From assembly GCA_014843695.1 (NCBI GenBank), contig CM026400.1, positions 39,732,800 through 39,796,799 on the forward strand: a DNA stretch of 64,000 nt, written 5' to 3'. This DNA is from Archivesica marissinica (lineage: Eukaryota; Mollusca; Bivalvia; Venerida; Vesicomyidae). The notes below the pieces were generated by a model. It searched no databases and was not told the DNA's origin. It worked only from the letters and a program-made list of their open reading frames with translations. Shown here piece by piece: positions 1 through 10,402 of the stretch. Each line of letters begins with the position of its first letter. Positions within the stretch are counted from its first letter, which is position 1. The position numbers were made by a program, and so were the translations under genes.

Positions 1-773
1 NNNNNNNNNNNNNNNNNNNNNNNNNNNNNNNNNNNNNNNNNNNNNNNNNNNNNNNNNNNNNNNNNNNNNNNNNNNNNNNNNNNNNNNNNNNNNNNNNNNN
101 NNNNNNNNNNNNNNNNNNNNNNNNNNNNNNNNNNNNNNNNNNNNNNNNNNNNNNNNNNNNNNNNNNNNNNNNNNNNNNNNNNNNNNNNNNNNNNNNNNNN
201 NNNNNNNNNNNNNNNNNNNNNNNNNNNNNNNNNNNNNNNNNNNNNNNNNNNNNNNNNNNNNNNNNNNNNNNNNNNNNNNNNNNNNNNNNNNNNNNNNNNN
301 NNNNNNNNNNNNNNNNNNNNNNNNNNNNNNNNNNNNNNNNNNNNNNNNNNNNNNNNNNNNNNNNNNNNNNNNNNNNNNNNNNNNNNNNNNNNNNNNNNNN
401 NNNNNNNNNNNNNNNNNNNNNNNNNNNNNNNNNNNNNNNNNNNNNNNNNNNNNNNNNNNNNNNNNNNNNNNNNNNNNNNNNNNNNNNNNNNNNNNNNNNN
501 NNNNNNNNNNNNNNNNNNNNNNNNNNNNNNNNNNNNNNNNNNNNNNNNNNNNNNNNNNNNNNNNNNNNNNNNNNNNNNNNNNNNNNNNNNNNNNNNNNNN
601 NNNNNNNNNNNNNNNNNNNNNNNNNNNNNNNNNNNNNNNNNNNNNNNNNNNNNNNNNNNNNNNNNNNNNNNNNNNNNNNNNNNNNNNNNNNNNNNNNNNN
701 NNNNNNNNNNNNNNNNNNNNNNNNNNNNNNNNNNNNNNNNNNNNNNNNNNNNNNNNNNNNNNNNNNNNNNNNN
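1..773. other. Assembly gap (N run)
   Basis: All bases are N. The array that follows starts abruptly at the gap edge, so the gap probably lies inside or beside that tandem repeat. Confidence 1.
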
Positions 774-1733
774 TGCATGTAACATACACACATACACTAA
801 TGTTATACTAGACACATGTCATTAACATCCACCCATCTAAAGGTCCAACATACTGGTCTTCCATTGTCAGTAACTGCATGTAACATACATCTACACTAAT
901 GTTATACTAGACACATGTCATTAACATCCATCCATCTAAAGGTCCAACACACTGGTCTACCATTGTCAGTAACCTGCATGTAACATACACACATATACTG
1001 ATGTTATACTAGACACATGTCATTAACATCCATCCATCTAAAGGTCCAATGTATTGGTCTACCATTGTCAGTAACCTGCATGTAACATACACACAGACAC
1101 TAATGTTATACTAGACACGTGTCATTAACATCCATCCATCTAAAGGTCCAATGTATTGGTCTACCATTGTCAGTAACCTGCATGTAACATACACACAGAC
1201 ACTAATGTTATACTAGACACGTGTCATTAACATCCATCCATCTAAAGGTCCAATGTATTGGTCTACCATTGTCAGTAACCTGCATGTAACATACACACAG
1301 ACACTAATGTTATACTAGACACGTGTCATTAACATCCATCCATCTAAAGGTCCAATGTATTGGTCTACCATTGTCAGTAACCTGCATGTAACATACACAC
1401 AGACACTAATGTTATACTAGACACGTGTCATTAACATCCATCCATCTAAAGGTCCAATGTATTGGTCTACCATTGTCAGTAACCTGCATGTAACATACAC
1501 ACAGACACTAATGTTATACTAGACACGTGTCATTAACATCCATCCATCTAAAGGTCCAATGTATTGGTCTACCATTGTCAGTAACCTGCATGTAACATAC
1601 ACACATACACTAATGTTATACTAGACACATGTCATTAACATCCATCCATCTAAAGGTCCAATGTATTGGTCTACCATTGTCAGTAACCTGCATGTAACAT
1701 ACACTAATGTTATACTAGACACATGTCATTAAC
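774..1733. repeat. Minisatellite, about 102-bp unit, 9-10 copies
   Basis: Units begin TGCATGTAACATACACACA and end CCATTGTCAGTAACC; starts fall at 774, 875, 975, 1077, 1179 and onward. Copies in the middle are nearly identical, which points to recent homogenisation. The last copy is shortened and runs into a CAA/CAG tract. Confidence 0.97.
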
Positions 1734-1868
1734 AACAACAACAACAACAACAGCAGCAGCAGCAGCAACAACAACTGCAACAACTGCAACAACAACAGCA
1801 GCAGCAGCAACAACAACTGCAACAACTGCAAAAACAACAACAACAACAACAGCAGCAACAACAACAAG
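1730..1868. repeat. CAA/CAG/CTG trinucleotide microsatellite
   Basis: Interrupted (AAC)n and (AGC)n runs with ACTGCAACAACTGC interruptions. The poly-Val/Ala reading on the minus strand is a by-product of the triplet period and is not a gene. Confidence 0.95.
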
Positions 1869-1953
1869 TGTAGATGCAAACAAGTTAATATAAATCATGG
1901 TATGCAGTGGGTATAAGCGGACATCTAAAGTAGCATATATATATATACATGTA

Positions 1954-2167
1954 TTAACCCATTCAACACTAAGTAACTGACATGGACTTGTGATGCATGA
2001 TATTTTTAGACCAATAAATTAATAACAAAAATACATTTGGACCAGTTCATTTATCAAAATAGGTAAATATTGTCTAAAAAATAGTAATATTACTGTCACG
2101 AGCCGGCTCATCTGGATCTACACTTTTTGTAAGCCTATTTAGAGGCCCGTGGTGTTGAAAGAGTTAA
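1954..2167. mobile_element. MITE-like element with TTAAC...TTCAACAC ends
   Basis: The left end TTAACCCATTCAACAC and the right end GTGTTGAAAGAGTTAA are inverted repeats of 16 bases with 3 mismatches, about 214 bp apart and without coding capacity. Bases 2168-2324 show nothing further. Confidence 0.5.
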
Positions 2168-2324
2168 GCAAACTTAAAGCAACAATTTGAGCACACACTA
2201 ATGACAAATCAAGAAAGTAGAGAGTAACACTCGGAGAGATGCTAAATGTTTCATCAAAGTTCATCCACAACATATTGAGTCATCCTGCTAACAGACAGAC
2301 AGACGCACGCAACCAACAACAAGT

Positions 2325-2442
2325 TCAACCGAAGCTTTGCATTTCCTCTTCGCCTGCTTGATCAACGTGTTCAGATGTTATCATTCTTTCTCCACATTCT
2401 CTATCAATACTAGATCGATTCTGGTGCATATCTGTGAGCCGA
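2325..2442 (-). CDS. Candidate terminal coding exon (cytoplasmic tail)
   Basis: A strong acceptor (pyrimidine-rich tract then ATGTTGCAG) ends at 2443. Two readings are open. Entering in phase 0, as the preceding exon predicts, gives ten residues ending SAHRYAPESI and a TAG at 2410-2412. Entering in phase 2 gives about 37 acidic codons, with ...DRECGERMITSEH and a final EEEMQSFG, and a TGA at 2325-2327. The longer frame needs either a missed small exon (phase 0 to 2) before it or the inner acceptor after ATGCACCAG. I cannot decide between them; that this is the 3' coding end of the gene is an inference from position and acceptor quality. Confidence 0.5.
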
Positions 2443-2584
2443 CTGCAACATAGTGGAAGAAAATTTAGATGTGTTTGAAATGTTTATTATCTCACAAGGC
2501 CATATAATCCAAAGCGGACGAGCGTACATTACACCTGCTGTACATATGACATCATGCACTGTTTAGTATAAACATTTTTTAACG

Positions 2585-3115
2585 TGTTTATTTCACAACG
2601 ATTGCGATACAAGCTTTAGCAACTTATATTAATCACTCTCATTGGCGCGGATGAAAGCTTATATATGGAGAGGAAATCGGAATATCTTGAATGAAAATAT
2701 ACGGATATGTAGTCCAGTGGTAACACGCTGGACTGGTAATCCAGGGATCGCAGGTTCGATCCCCCGTCTGACCCTAATAAAATTAACAGTCTTTCAGATG
2801 GGACGTTAAACCGAGGTCTCGTATCGGTGCTTTACACCGTGCACGTAAAAGAACCAGAGGAGATTCTGGAATGGGTCTCTGTCTGTATCATGCACTATCC
2901 TCCAAAATCTAAAATAACTAATCTCTTCAGGAGGCGTCGCTCATATGGGCAACCGGTAGCGACGATAAATAAACGTAAAAACACACACATATCTTGAGAA
3001 ATCTCCGACCTGTCGATCACAGTACCAGCTCACATACTTCTCTGTCTAGGGATGGAATCCTGGGTACACCGGTGAGAAGTGAGCGTGCTAGCAACTGCGC
3101 TAATCAAACATCACC
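2585..3115 (-). mobile_element. SINE family C copy, interrupted by a family A SINE
   Basis: The outer parts 2585-2690 and 2991-3115 match the family C copies at 10558-10748 and 43330-43570: TTAATCACTCTC, GGCGCGGATGAAAGC, GAAATCTCCGACCTGTC. Between them lies a full family A SINE, so this is a nested insertion. Confidence 0.8.
2691..2990 (+). mobile_element. tRNA-derived SINE, family A, full length
   Basis: The tRNA-like head has an A-box region (TAGTCCAGTGGTAACACG) and a B box (GGTTCGATCCC, 2753-2763). The body contains GGGACGTTAAACCGAGGTCT, and the 3' end is GCGACGATAAATAAACG with an A-rich tail. The duplicated target ATATCTTGA flanks it at 2682-2690 and 2989-2997. The head folds like a tRNA but has no acceptor stem, so it is not a tRNA gene. 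Confidence 0.93.
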
Positions 3116-3191
3116 TGTTTTGGCATTTTTAATAATCATGTAATAACGTTGTGGATCTAGATATGCGAACTTTATATACCCATGCACATAC

Positions 3192-3263
3192 CTTCTTAGA
3201 ATCGGTTAAACTGAACTCATTCCCTACATCGATCCACCCGAGTTTATCGCCTGCACGATTCGA
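3192..3263 (-). CDS. Cytoplasmic exon (24 codons, phase 0-0)
   Basis: The acceptor is ...TTGTTTTCCAG after 3263 and the donor AAG|GTATGT at 3191. Only phase 0 is free of stops and it encodes SNRAGDKLGWIDVGNEFSLT plus DSKK. It follows in frame from exon 5739-5648, which also ends in phase 0. The segment is hydrophilic with no recognised domain, as expected for a cytoplasmic tail. Splice signals on both sides, an exact codon multiple and the phase match make it convincing despite its size. Confidence 0.8.
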
Positions 3264-3789
3264 CTGGAAAACAATTGTTTGCAATAATAATCCTAATATT
3301 TATTGAACAAGGACTCTCAATGCCTTTAAAACCAACTATATACAACATATGTACATGTTAATATAAAAAGAGGCCCATGAAGGCCCTGGATCGATCACCC
3401 GATTTGAAAATTTCAAAGGGCTATAAAACATACACGCGAGTGTTCAGGAAATGTACACATTTTTAGAACTACGTCAAAGGTATGTTAAATTAATTGAATG
3501 TTTCATTGGTAAATGTATTGATGTATGAATGTATTTCGATACCAATTAGTCATTCTGCTTAGTGTAGAATTGCGGATCCTGGAACCACTTCATATACTTT
3601 CTCATACTTTCTCATTAGTTCTCTCATAGCTTCTTCTTATTGTTTGTTATTTTATTTTCCTAACTTTATAACATGTACTTTTTTCAGAAAAAAAAAGATT
3701 TTGTGTAAAAATAAAATCGTTACTTTTTTATATTTATATATGCTTGAAATCACTGGTCGCTGTTCTTTTCAGTTAATATCTTGTCGGGA
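3264..3789. other. Intron, no feature seen
   Basis: AT-rich sequence with poly-A/T runs around 3680-3730. I see no exon and no recognisable repeat. Confidence 0.6.
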
Positions 3790-4130
3790 AGTTCCGTAAC
3801 TAATGTTGCTAGAACTTGTGGCCTGACCCATTTGCCGTTATTTAATGTGTCAAGGTTTGTATTCACATGTATATGACTAGTGTTCATATCTCATTGTACG
3901 TTATACGCTAGCCAATCGTAAACGTTTTGTATTTGCACGTGTTTTTATTTGCACATTTGCTCTATATAATTATATTACATATTTACACAAGGCACGCAGT
4001 GCCAATGTTCACGTTTGAAAGTATGTAATGTGTATATAATATGTACTCATGGGCATATTGCCCATTGTATTTCGAAATAAACTCTTGTAAACTGTTGTAA
4101 AACGAATCGAGCAATAAAATATAATTAAAC
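3790..4130 (+). mobile_element. Retroelement 3'-end fragment with polyA signal
   Basis: TAATGTTGCTAGAACTTGTG, CCCATTTGCC and a terminal GCAATAAAATATAA match similar segments at 30585-30715 (plus) and 6985-7170 and 12310-12490 (minus). The last follows the 3' end of the LINE at 12839-14700, so these are probably 3' UTRs of one LINE family. Confidence 0.45.
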
Positions 4131-4182
4131 TAAACTTCACATGTGGGATTCACTTCACATATAAAACATGTATACGGAATTC

Positions 4183-4352
4183 GAGATAGCGCAGTGGATG
4201 TGCGTTCGCTTCAGGTGCGAAAGGTCCGGAGTTCGAGCCCCGCTGGAGTAGTTACGATTGTGCTCTTAGGCAAGGCATTTAAATTCAACGTTGTCTCTTC
4301 TCTCTCCCTCGTGGCGATGGATTCCATCAGGAATGAGGTCTCGAGAGTGATA
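4183..4352 (+). mobile_element. tRNA-derived SINE, family B, 3'-truncated
   Basis: The tRNA-like head (GATAGCGCAGTGGATGTGCG, then GGAGTTCGAGCCCCGCTGGA) is followed by the family body (TTACGATTGTGCTCTTAGGC, GGCGATGGATTCCATCAGG, AATGAGGTCTCGAGAGTGAT). The 3' tail seen in the copies at 19014-19211 and 48909-49117 is missing. Confidence 0.85.
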
Positions 4353-4364
4353 TGTAATACTATA

Positions 4365-4985
4365 ATTTTACATATAACTGGATCTATTTATATAGAATTT
4401 CGTTACGTCAAACTTCGGTTATGTCGAAATATTGTGTTCGGTCCGACGGAATTCGACATAACGGATGTAGACTATATATAATTCTATAGGAAATATAGAA
4501 GAAAACTTCACCAGCTTAATGTTGATACATGTTGTTCGCGGCTTCACCAGCTTAATGTTGATACATGTTGTTCGGTTTCACCAGCTTAATGTTGATACAT
4601 GTTGTTCGCGATAAGAAAACTAGGATGATAGTTTAGTATGCAGGAAACGTCTTACATTTTGCTAAGGTTCACTATATGCTGCCACATGGCAAATTTCAAA
4701 AATATGTTAATTGTAGTTTATGATTTTTAAAGAATGTACTACAGTCTACATCTGTCAAAGTCGGTTATGTCGAATTATCCGGTTATCTCGAAATCGGTTC
4801 AAAGTCCCGTTTCAGACACTATCATGTTACATATAACTGGCTCTGTTTATATGGAATGTCGTTACGTCTAGTTTCGGTTATGTCGAAATATTGTGTTCGG
4901 TCCGACGGAATTCGACATAGCGGATGTAGACTATATATAATTCTATAGGAAATATAGAAGAACAACTTCACCAGCTTAATGTTAG
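4365..4985. repeat. Duplicated dispersed repeat (GTTATGTCGAAATATTG type)
   Basis: A block with ACATATAACTGG, TCGGTTATGTCGAAATATTG and GGATGTAGACTATATATAAT occurs at 4370-4500 and again at 4826-4960. The spacer holds three copies of CTTCACCAGCTTAATGTTGA at 4507-4605. A related, inverted segment lies at 59630-59740. Confidence 0.75.
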
Positions 4986-5246
4986 TCTAAACATTATTTC
5001 CAGGAAATGTGTTGCTAGGTAAACTGCCCGCCGGCGATATAGTCCAAAATGGTGCTGATGCAGGCGTAAAACCCGAAATATAACATAACATTAAACACTA
5101 TTTATTTCGGTATTTTAACCATCAAGAAATGAACATTTTGCATATAATTTAACAGCAGTAGAATGTAAGGGATTAGAACGAAATAAAACGTATATAGTTC
5201 TTCTCCTAAATGTTGATACAATGTTTGATGTAAGAAACTGGTATGA

Positions 5247-5626
5247 ATGAGAGACATCTCTAATTTTCTATTACCTCCCTTGGCAGATAAAGTCCGATTT
5301 ATTACAAAATGTGAATAGGTCATTATAGTTAGAATCCTTTGATTTTACTGTTGTTCCCTAACCAGATGTTGCGGTATGATAAATGGGATATTATAAAAAA
5401 CGTGTTAATTTACCGATAGCATTGTTTTAAAAATAGGTACCCATTGCATATACTGTAGCGGATCTGTCGAGATCTAGTAATTTAATAACCATTTAAAGCG
5501 ATAGTGGAATAAAATTGCAGGCATGTTGTTCAAAGGAAACAACGATAAAAACAGAGGAATACACTTGATAGGACCTATCTACTTTTAGGGAGTATTCAGG
5601 GGCAGTAACTGACCGATGTCTCTCAT
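5247..5626. mobile_element. MITE family M1, copy 1
   Basis: Inverted ends ATGAGAGACAT (5247-5257) and ATGTCTCTCAT (5616-5626) enclose about 380 bp. Shared internal blocks (TTTCTATTACCTCCCTTGGC, AACGATAAAAACAGAGGAA, CAGGGGCAGTAACTGAC) recur at 10403-10977 and 17811-18112. It has no coding capacity. Confidence 0.85.
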
Positions 5627-5647
5627 TGTAACAACAATGAATCTGAC

Positions 5648-5739
5648 CTGTATTGACGGGGCATGCGTCCCATCCTGCTTCCGGTTGATGTTCCAGATGA
5701 GATTCTTGCGCATTGTGTACGGCCGCACCTGGTAATCCG
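5648..5739 (-). CDS. Cytoplasmic exon (92 bp, phase 1-0)
   Basis: The acceptor is CTGTTTTATAG and the donor ATACAG|GTCAGA. Entering in phase 1 it reads DYQVRPYTMRKNLIWNINRK then QDGTHAPSIQ. This basic, Tyr- and Trp-containing segment joins in frame to exon 3263-3192. A second frame is also open, but it disagrees with the phase of exon 6969-6929. It is cytoplasmic by position, after the membrane exon, and has no recognised motif. It lies 21 bp from the end of MITE M1, so the MITE sits just inside the downstream intron. Confidence 0.8.
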
Positions 5740-5892
5740 CTATAAAACAGTATTACTGCATTGTTATGAACACAGAGGTAATTGATTGAAGAGCTAGGCG
5801 TGTAATTGATTGCAGTGTAAGCATTGTAATTTATTGAAGGTTTAGAATAATAAATGAGTACGTGAAGACGTTGGTCAAAACGCCCATAGTGT

Positions 5893-6850
5893 TTAGTGTC
5901 TTTAAAACAAGATTACTGTAAGCATTATGCGCAAATTATGCGCTAATCTTTAAAACAAGATTATTGTAAGCATTATGCGCTAATCTTTAAAACAAGATTA
6001 TTGTAAGCATTATGCACAAATTATGCGCTAATCTTTAAATCAAGATTAATGTAGGCAGTATGCGCTAATCTATAAAACAAGATTATTGTAAGCATTATGC
6101 GCTAATCTTTAAAACAAGATTACTGTAAGCAGTATGCGCTAATCTATAAAACAAGATTACTGTAAGCATTATGCGCTAATCTATAAAACAAGATTACTGT
6201 AAGCATTATGCGCTAATCTATAAAACAAGATTATTGTAAGCATTATGCGCTAATCTTTAAAACAAGATTACTGTAAGCAGTATGCGCTAATCTATAAAAC
6301 AAGATTACTGTAAGCATTATGCGCTAATCTATAAAACAAGATTACTGTAAGCATTATGCGCTAATCTATAAAACAAGATTATTGTAAGCATTATGCGCTA
6401 ATCTTTAAAACAAGATTACTGTAAGCAGTATGCGCTAATCTATAAAACAAGATTACTGTAAGCATTATGCGCTAATCTATAAAACAAGATTACTGTAAGC
6501 ATTATGCGCTAATCTATAAAACAAGATTATTGTAAGCATTATGCGCTAATCTTTAAAACAAGATTACTGTAAGCAGTATGCGCTAATCTATAAAACAAGA
6601 TTACTGTAAGCATTATGCGCTAATCTATAAAACAAGATTACTGTAAGCATTATGCGCTAATCTATAAAACAAGATTAATGTAGGCATTATGCACTAATCT
6701 ATAAAACAAGATTACTGTAAGCATTATGCGCTAATCTTTAAAACAAGATTATTGTAAGCATTATGCGCTAATCTTTAAAACAAGATTATTGTAAGCATTA
6801 TGCGCTAATCTTTAAAACAATATTACTGTAAGCATTATGCGATAATCTTT
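5893..6850. repeat. Minisatellite, 37-bp unit, about 26 copies
   Basis: The unit is TAATCTATAAAACAAGATTA followed by CTGTAAGCATTATGCGC, with CTATAA/CTTTAA and CATTAT/CAGTAT variants alternating in a higher-order pattern of about four units. It begins about 150 bp upstream of the acceptor of exon 5739-5648. Confidence 0.97.
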
Positions 6851-6928
6851 CATTAATCATTTTAACAATGCGTTGTTTCTATACTTATTAAGACGTAATA
6901 TTTCTGCTTGACAATGTTTAAACCATAC

Positions 6929-6969
6929 CCGTTAGTACAGTTGGATCCCTAGTGGTCTCGCGGCTGTGT
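6929..6969 (-). CDS. 41-bp micro-exon, juxtamembrane/cytoplasmic (phase 2-1)
   Basis: The acceptor TTTATTTTGCAG is strong and the donor is ACGG|GTATGG. It enters in phase 2 and leaves in phase 1, which is what is needed to join the membrane exon (ends phase 2) to exon 5739-5648 (enters phase 1). It encodes HSRETTRDPTVLT plus split codons at both ends. The polar, basic composition suits a cytoplasmic stretch after the stop-transfer residues. Confidence 0.75.
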
Positions 6970-6984
6970 CTGCAAAATAAATTG

Positions 6985-7170
6985 TTTTTTAAATAATATT
7001 TTATTGCATTTTTTCATACAATACATTACATATATACATACAATACTAAGAACAAATCAGAGATTAATATGTAATTATATGATTGCAGTATACGATACAT
7101 TTGTTTTGTCAAGGGGAAAAAAGCAAATGGGTTGGGCTACAAGTTATAACAACATTATTTACAGCCCTCC
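6985..7170 (-). mobile_element. Retroelement 3'-end fragment
   Basis: Read on the minus strand it ends GCAATAAAATATTATTTAA. The stretch GGGTTGGGCTACAAGTTATA (plus) matches 12440-12480 almost exactly. It is probably a 3' UTR piece of the LINE family at 12.3-14.7 kb. Confidence 0.5.
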
Positions 7171-7412
7171 CCGTAAAATAAATCACAACAGTTCAATTGA
7201 TATGGTACCCGCATACAATGTTATATTATTCAAAATATACACTTTAATAAGTAAATAATTTAATAGCGAGAAATGTAGTCCGGCTACATCTATGAAACTG
7301 ATTCGGAAATAGTTCAATGTGATAGGTCTTGTACTATGCTGAATGATATGGCGACTCGTAAGCTATCATTGATGGAGGTAGACACCGGGTGCCCGTATGA
7401 ACATCAGCACAG

Positions 7413-7745
7413 CACACAACCGCAACATTACCGCCACACAACTTACCTGTCTTTCACTGCAGAATGTCGGTAACGTCGTATCAGTATAGCACACAACGTT
7501 AATATTACAACCACACCACTTACCTGTCTTTCACTACAGATTGTCGGTAACGTCGTATCAGAATACCACACAACAGCAACATTACCGCCACACCACTTAC
7601 CTGGCTTTGACTGCAGACTGTCGGTAACGTCGTATCAATATACTACACAACAGCAACATTACCGCCACACCACTTACCTGTTTTTCACTGCAGACTGTCG
7701 GTAACGTCGCATCAATATAGTACACAACAGCAACATTACCGCCAC
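7413..7745. repeat. 77-bp tandem repeat carrying copies of an exon end and its splice donor
   Basis: Four units of about 77 bp. Each contains, on the minus strand, the last 60-70 bases of the membrane exon, CAG|GTAAGT and a few intron bases; donors lie at about 7672, 7595, 7518 and 7441. The copy nearest the acceptor is the real exon end. See findings. Confidence 0.93.
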
Positions 7746-7798
7746 ACAGATGACGACGACGACTCCAACAATAGGAGTGATGAATACGATGTAGTTAC
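7678..7798 (-). CDS. Transmembrane exon (phase 1-2)
   Basis: The acceptor is TTGTTGTTCTACCAG and the donor AACAG|GTAAGT. The reading NYIVFITPIVGVVVVICVAV then MLLLCTIL is an uninterrupted hydrophobic segment of 24-26 residues. It is followed directly by MRRYRQSAVKN, a basic stop-transfer sequence, so the N-terminal side is extracellular (type I topology). The exon follows the 32-bp micro-exon in phase 1. Its 3' part, donor included, is repeated three more times downstream. Reading past the first donor reaches a stop within about 15 codons, so using a distal donor without skipping would truncate the tail. Confidence 0.88.
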
Positions 7799-8829
7799 CT
7801 GGTAGAACAACAACACAATTTTACACATGTCATCAAAACCGTTAATTTGGGATGCACCGGGTAGGTAGACATATTATTAATAGTTAGATAGTTTGATAGT
7901 TTATTTTATTAAATTCCAGTAGGCGTTCAAGCCCATGTTAGCAAACAGTGCAAACATAATGCATATATTTTATACAAATGAGCTCCCACAATCATAGCCA
8001 TGTATATTTATATCTATGTGTAAATATATGTAGTATTTATATGATATGTGTCTTATAATTAGTCAGTTCTTTATTTCTAACACAGAGAAGGTCAAAAGAC
8101 GCAACCAAATACAAAACCAAACATACAAAATTGTTGTACAAAGTTGTTGCAAAGTTTTATCTCATGGCCGATCAGTAAACCCTTCGTAACCATATTCGTT
8201 GCTAAGTATTATAAATTTAATTTTACATGTGGTCATATTTGTAAATCAGAACGCATCCGCTTATTTAATTTAGAGCGGCATTGTAGATTAATATTATATG
8301 ACATATACATAGATTCATTAATTAAATTCCATTCAGCTTTCCAATCACATGAGAACACACATAATATAGCATATCATTTTTGCTAACAATGCACAAATAG
8401 TATGCATGCTAGCACAAACATATAGAAAACATTCTCCCAATTATAGCGAAAATAATTGTCCATTTTGATCTTAATCGTAATGGTAAATACCATCTCAAGA
8501 CCAAATTTAGAGTTACATGTGCACTCCATATGCACATTCTGAATACTATGCAACGCTACAACGCTGTTCCACCATCAGTCTATCTTGTTCGAAAAAAAAA
8601 TATAACAAGATTCGGCAAGTGGATAACAAGTATACACATACAGCATTATTATATGTATTACATACCTCGGCTATGTAACACATTATTAAATACATTTTTC
8701 AATAGTATATAGCATCACATGTATACCTGTACAACATTATCATATATAGTACACACCTATATAACGTTTTAAATACGTATAGTTTATAGCATCATTTGAA
8801 ATCGAAGCAAAAGCAGAATTGTAATTCAA
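7799..8829. other. Intron sequence, possible LINE 3' region
   Basis: AT-rich with scattered short ORFs that look like chance. The 7890-8000 stretch may belong to the 3' end of the LINE fragment at 8830-9240, which I could not show directly. Confidence 0.4.
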
Positions 8830-9240
8830 CTAACTTCTATACATGACTGTATTTCTAATTATGAATACATTATTAACATACAGAACTAAATTTCGTATGT
8901 CCTGCTTATTTTCTGAGTTCATATTCGGTCTGATCCAGTATTTTCTAGATATATACAAGTTTCTAATATTAGCATACATATTACACTCAATGATAAAATG
9001 GTACTCATCTTCAATTATATTACAAGTTAAACATTTCCTTTCGGACACAGGTGTCCGTCCGTACATGCCTAGACATGTGACGGCTCTTAAATAATGATTG
9101 ACAAAACATATTAACATTAAAACACTCTAGATATGGTTGGAATCCAAAACATGATATATTTCTATAAAACAATGCTCTACTAGAATTATTCAATCTTGCA
9201 TTCCAGTTCTGTATACATTGGTCATTTAATCTTTATTTTA
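8830..9240 (-). pseudogene. LINE reverse-transcriptase C-terminal fragment
   Basis: Minus-strand reading gives NDQCIQNWNARLNNSSRALF upstream and, after a frame change near 9115, RKCLTCNIIEDEYHFIIEC and NMYANIRNLYI. This is the zinc-knuckle-like tail (C-x2-C-x7-H-x4-C) typical of endonuclease/reverse-transcriptase LINE proteins, which follows the RT domain. No RT catalytic region is present, so it is a 5'-truncated, frameshifted relic. It is intronic and in the same orientation as the host gene. Confidence 0.7.
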
Positions 9241-9274
9241 CACTATTAAGGAACATATCCACATTTCCAACGCC

Positions 9275-9488
9275 TTGGCCCAATGTTGTACGATGCACGT
9301 ATATATTGCAATAGTATCTAATTAATTTCTACCATACGCTGACCCAATGTTGTACGGTGTACTTAGAGATTGCAATAGTATCTAATTAATTGCTACCATA
9401 CGCTGACCCAATGTTGTACGGTGTACTTGGAGATTGCAATAGTATCTAATTAATTGCTACCGCACGTTGACCCAAATGGTGTACGGTG
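9275..9488. repeat. 64-bp tandem repeat, about 3.3 copies
   Basis: Units contain GACCCAATGTTGTACGGTGT and TTGCAATAGTATCTAATTAA. CCC starts at 9279, 9343, 9407 and 9471 set an exact 64-bp period. Confidence 0.9.
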
Positions 9489-9714
9489 TAAAGCATAGTG
9501 CGTCTTGCCAGTAACAGTATGTACCAATTCAAATAGAAATATGCATACTTTAAAGTTTAATGTACAAATTATAAGAATTATTCTCTCAACCAATCAGAAT
9601 AATTCCAGGTGTTATTACATGTGCATACATTTAAGAAATTATGAGGTGACTGTATTACACTGAATACAAGCACAGTTTTGTGATACAATAGGTATTATAT
9701 GTCTGCATTTACAG

Positions 9715-10129
9715 ACTATCGTCATACCGCAAGTCACGACGCCATTGATCAACACAATTGCGCAATAGCTAACTATTTTTTTTATCATGCCATTTGATTA
9801 ATGAGCTATCTTACCATTGACCAGACTAACGTCATACCGCAAGTCACGACGCCATTGATCAACACAATTGCGCAATAGCTAACTATGTATCATGCCATTT
9901 GATTAATGAGCTATCTTACCATTGACCAGACTAACGTCATACCGCAAGTCACGACGCCATTGATCAACACAATTGCGCAATAGCTAACTATGTATCATAC
10001 CATTTGATTAATGAGCTATCTTACCATTGACCAGACTAACGTCATACCGCAAGTCACGACGCCATTGATCAACACAATTGCGCAATAGCTAACTATGTAT
10101 CATATCATTTGATTAATGAGTTATCTTAC
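9715..10129. repeat. 105-110-bp tandem repeat ending at a splice donor
   Basis: Four units start GTCATACCGCAAGTCACGAC at 9721, 9831, 9936 and 10041. Each contains ATGAGCTATCTTACCATTG, on the minus strand CAATG|GTAAGATAGCTC, a near copy of the real donor of the micro-exon at 10130 (G|GTAAGATAAC). Confidence 0.93.
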
Positions 10130-10161
10130 CAATGTCTGGAGCCGATTCTACTTTCATTTCA
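10130..10161 (-). CDS. 32-bp micro-exon (phase 2-1)
   Basis: The acceptor is TATCTTTCAG and the donor ATTG|GTAAGA. Entering in phase 2 and leaving in phase 1 it encodes EMKVESAPDI with split codons at both ends. That is the phase change needed between exon 15040-14935 and the membrane exon 7798-7678. It would form the extracellular juxtamembrane stalk. The case rests on both splice sites and the fit; the exon is too short for any domain evidence. Confidence 0.7.
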
Positions 10162-10402
10162 CTGAAAGATACAACAATTTTTATATTAGAAAATGATAAA
10201 CACCGTAACAAAAGTCAACAACATCGCTTTCATATATGAGCAAGCGAATGCTGTATGGCAGAGATTTAGCAATAACAGTGTTTGCTGTAACAGTTATTAG
10301 TATGGGGGATTTTCCAAAACTGTTGACTAAATATTAAAACTAAAAGATTAACTTTGAGAAAGTTCATGGCGGGATGGCGGAATGGAACAATGGCGGATGG
10401 AA

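Noticed and set aside
2715..2765. tRNA gene in the SINE heads
   Set aside because: A and B boxes are present, but the acceptor stem does not close and the sequence continues into a SINE body repeated elsewhere.
4143..4481. 112-codon plus-strand ORF
   Set aside because: It translates a family B SINE and the adjoining dispersed repeat.
5648..5739. Alternative reading of this exon in phase 2 (...GLPGAAVHNAQESHLEHQ)
   Set aside because: It is open, but micro-exon 6969-6929 ends in phase 1, and the phase 1 reading also joins the next exon in frame.
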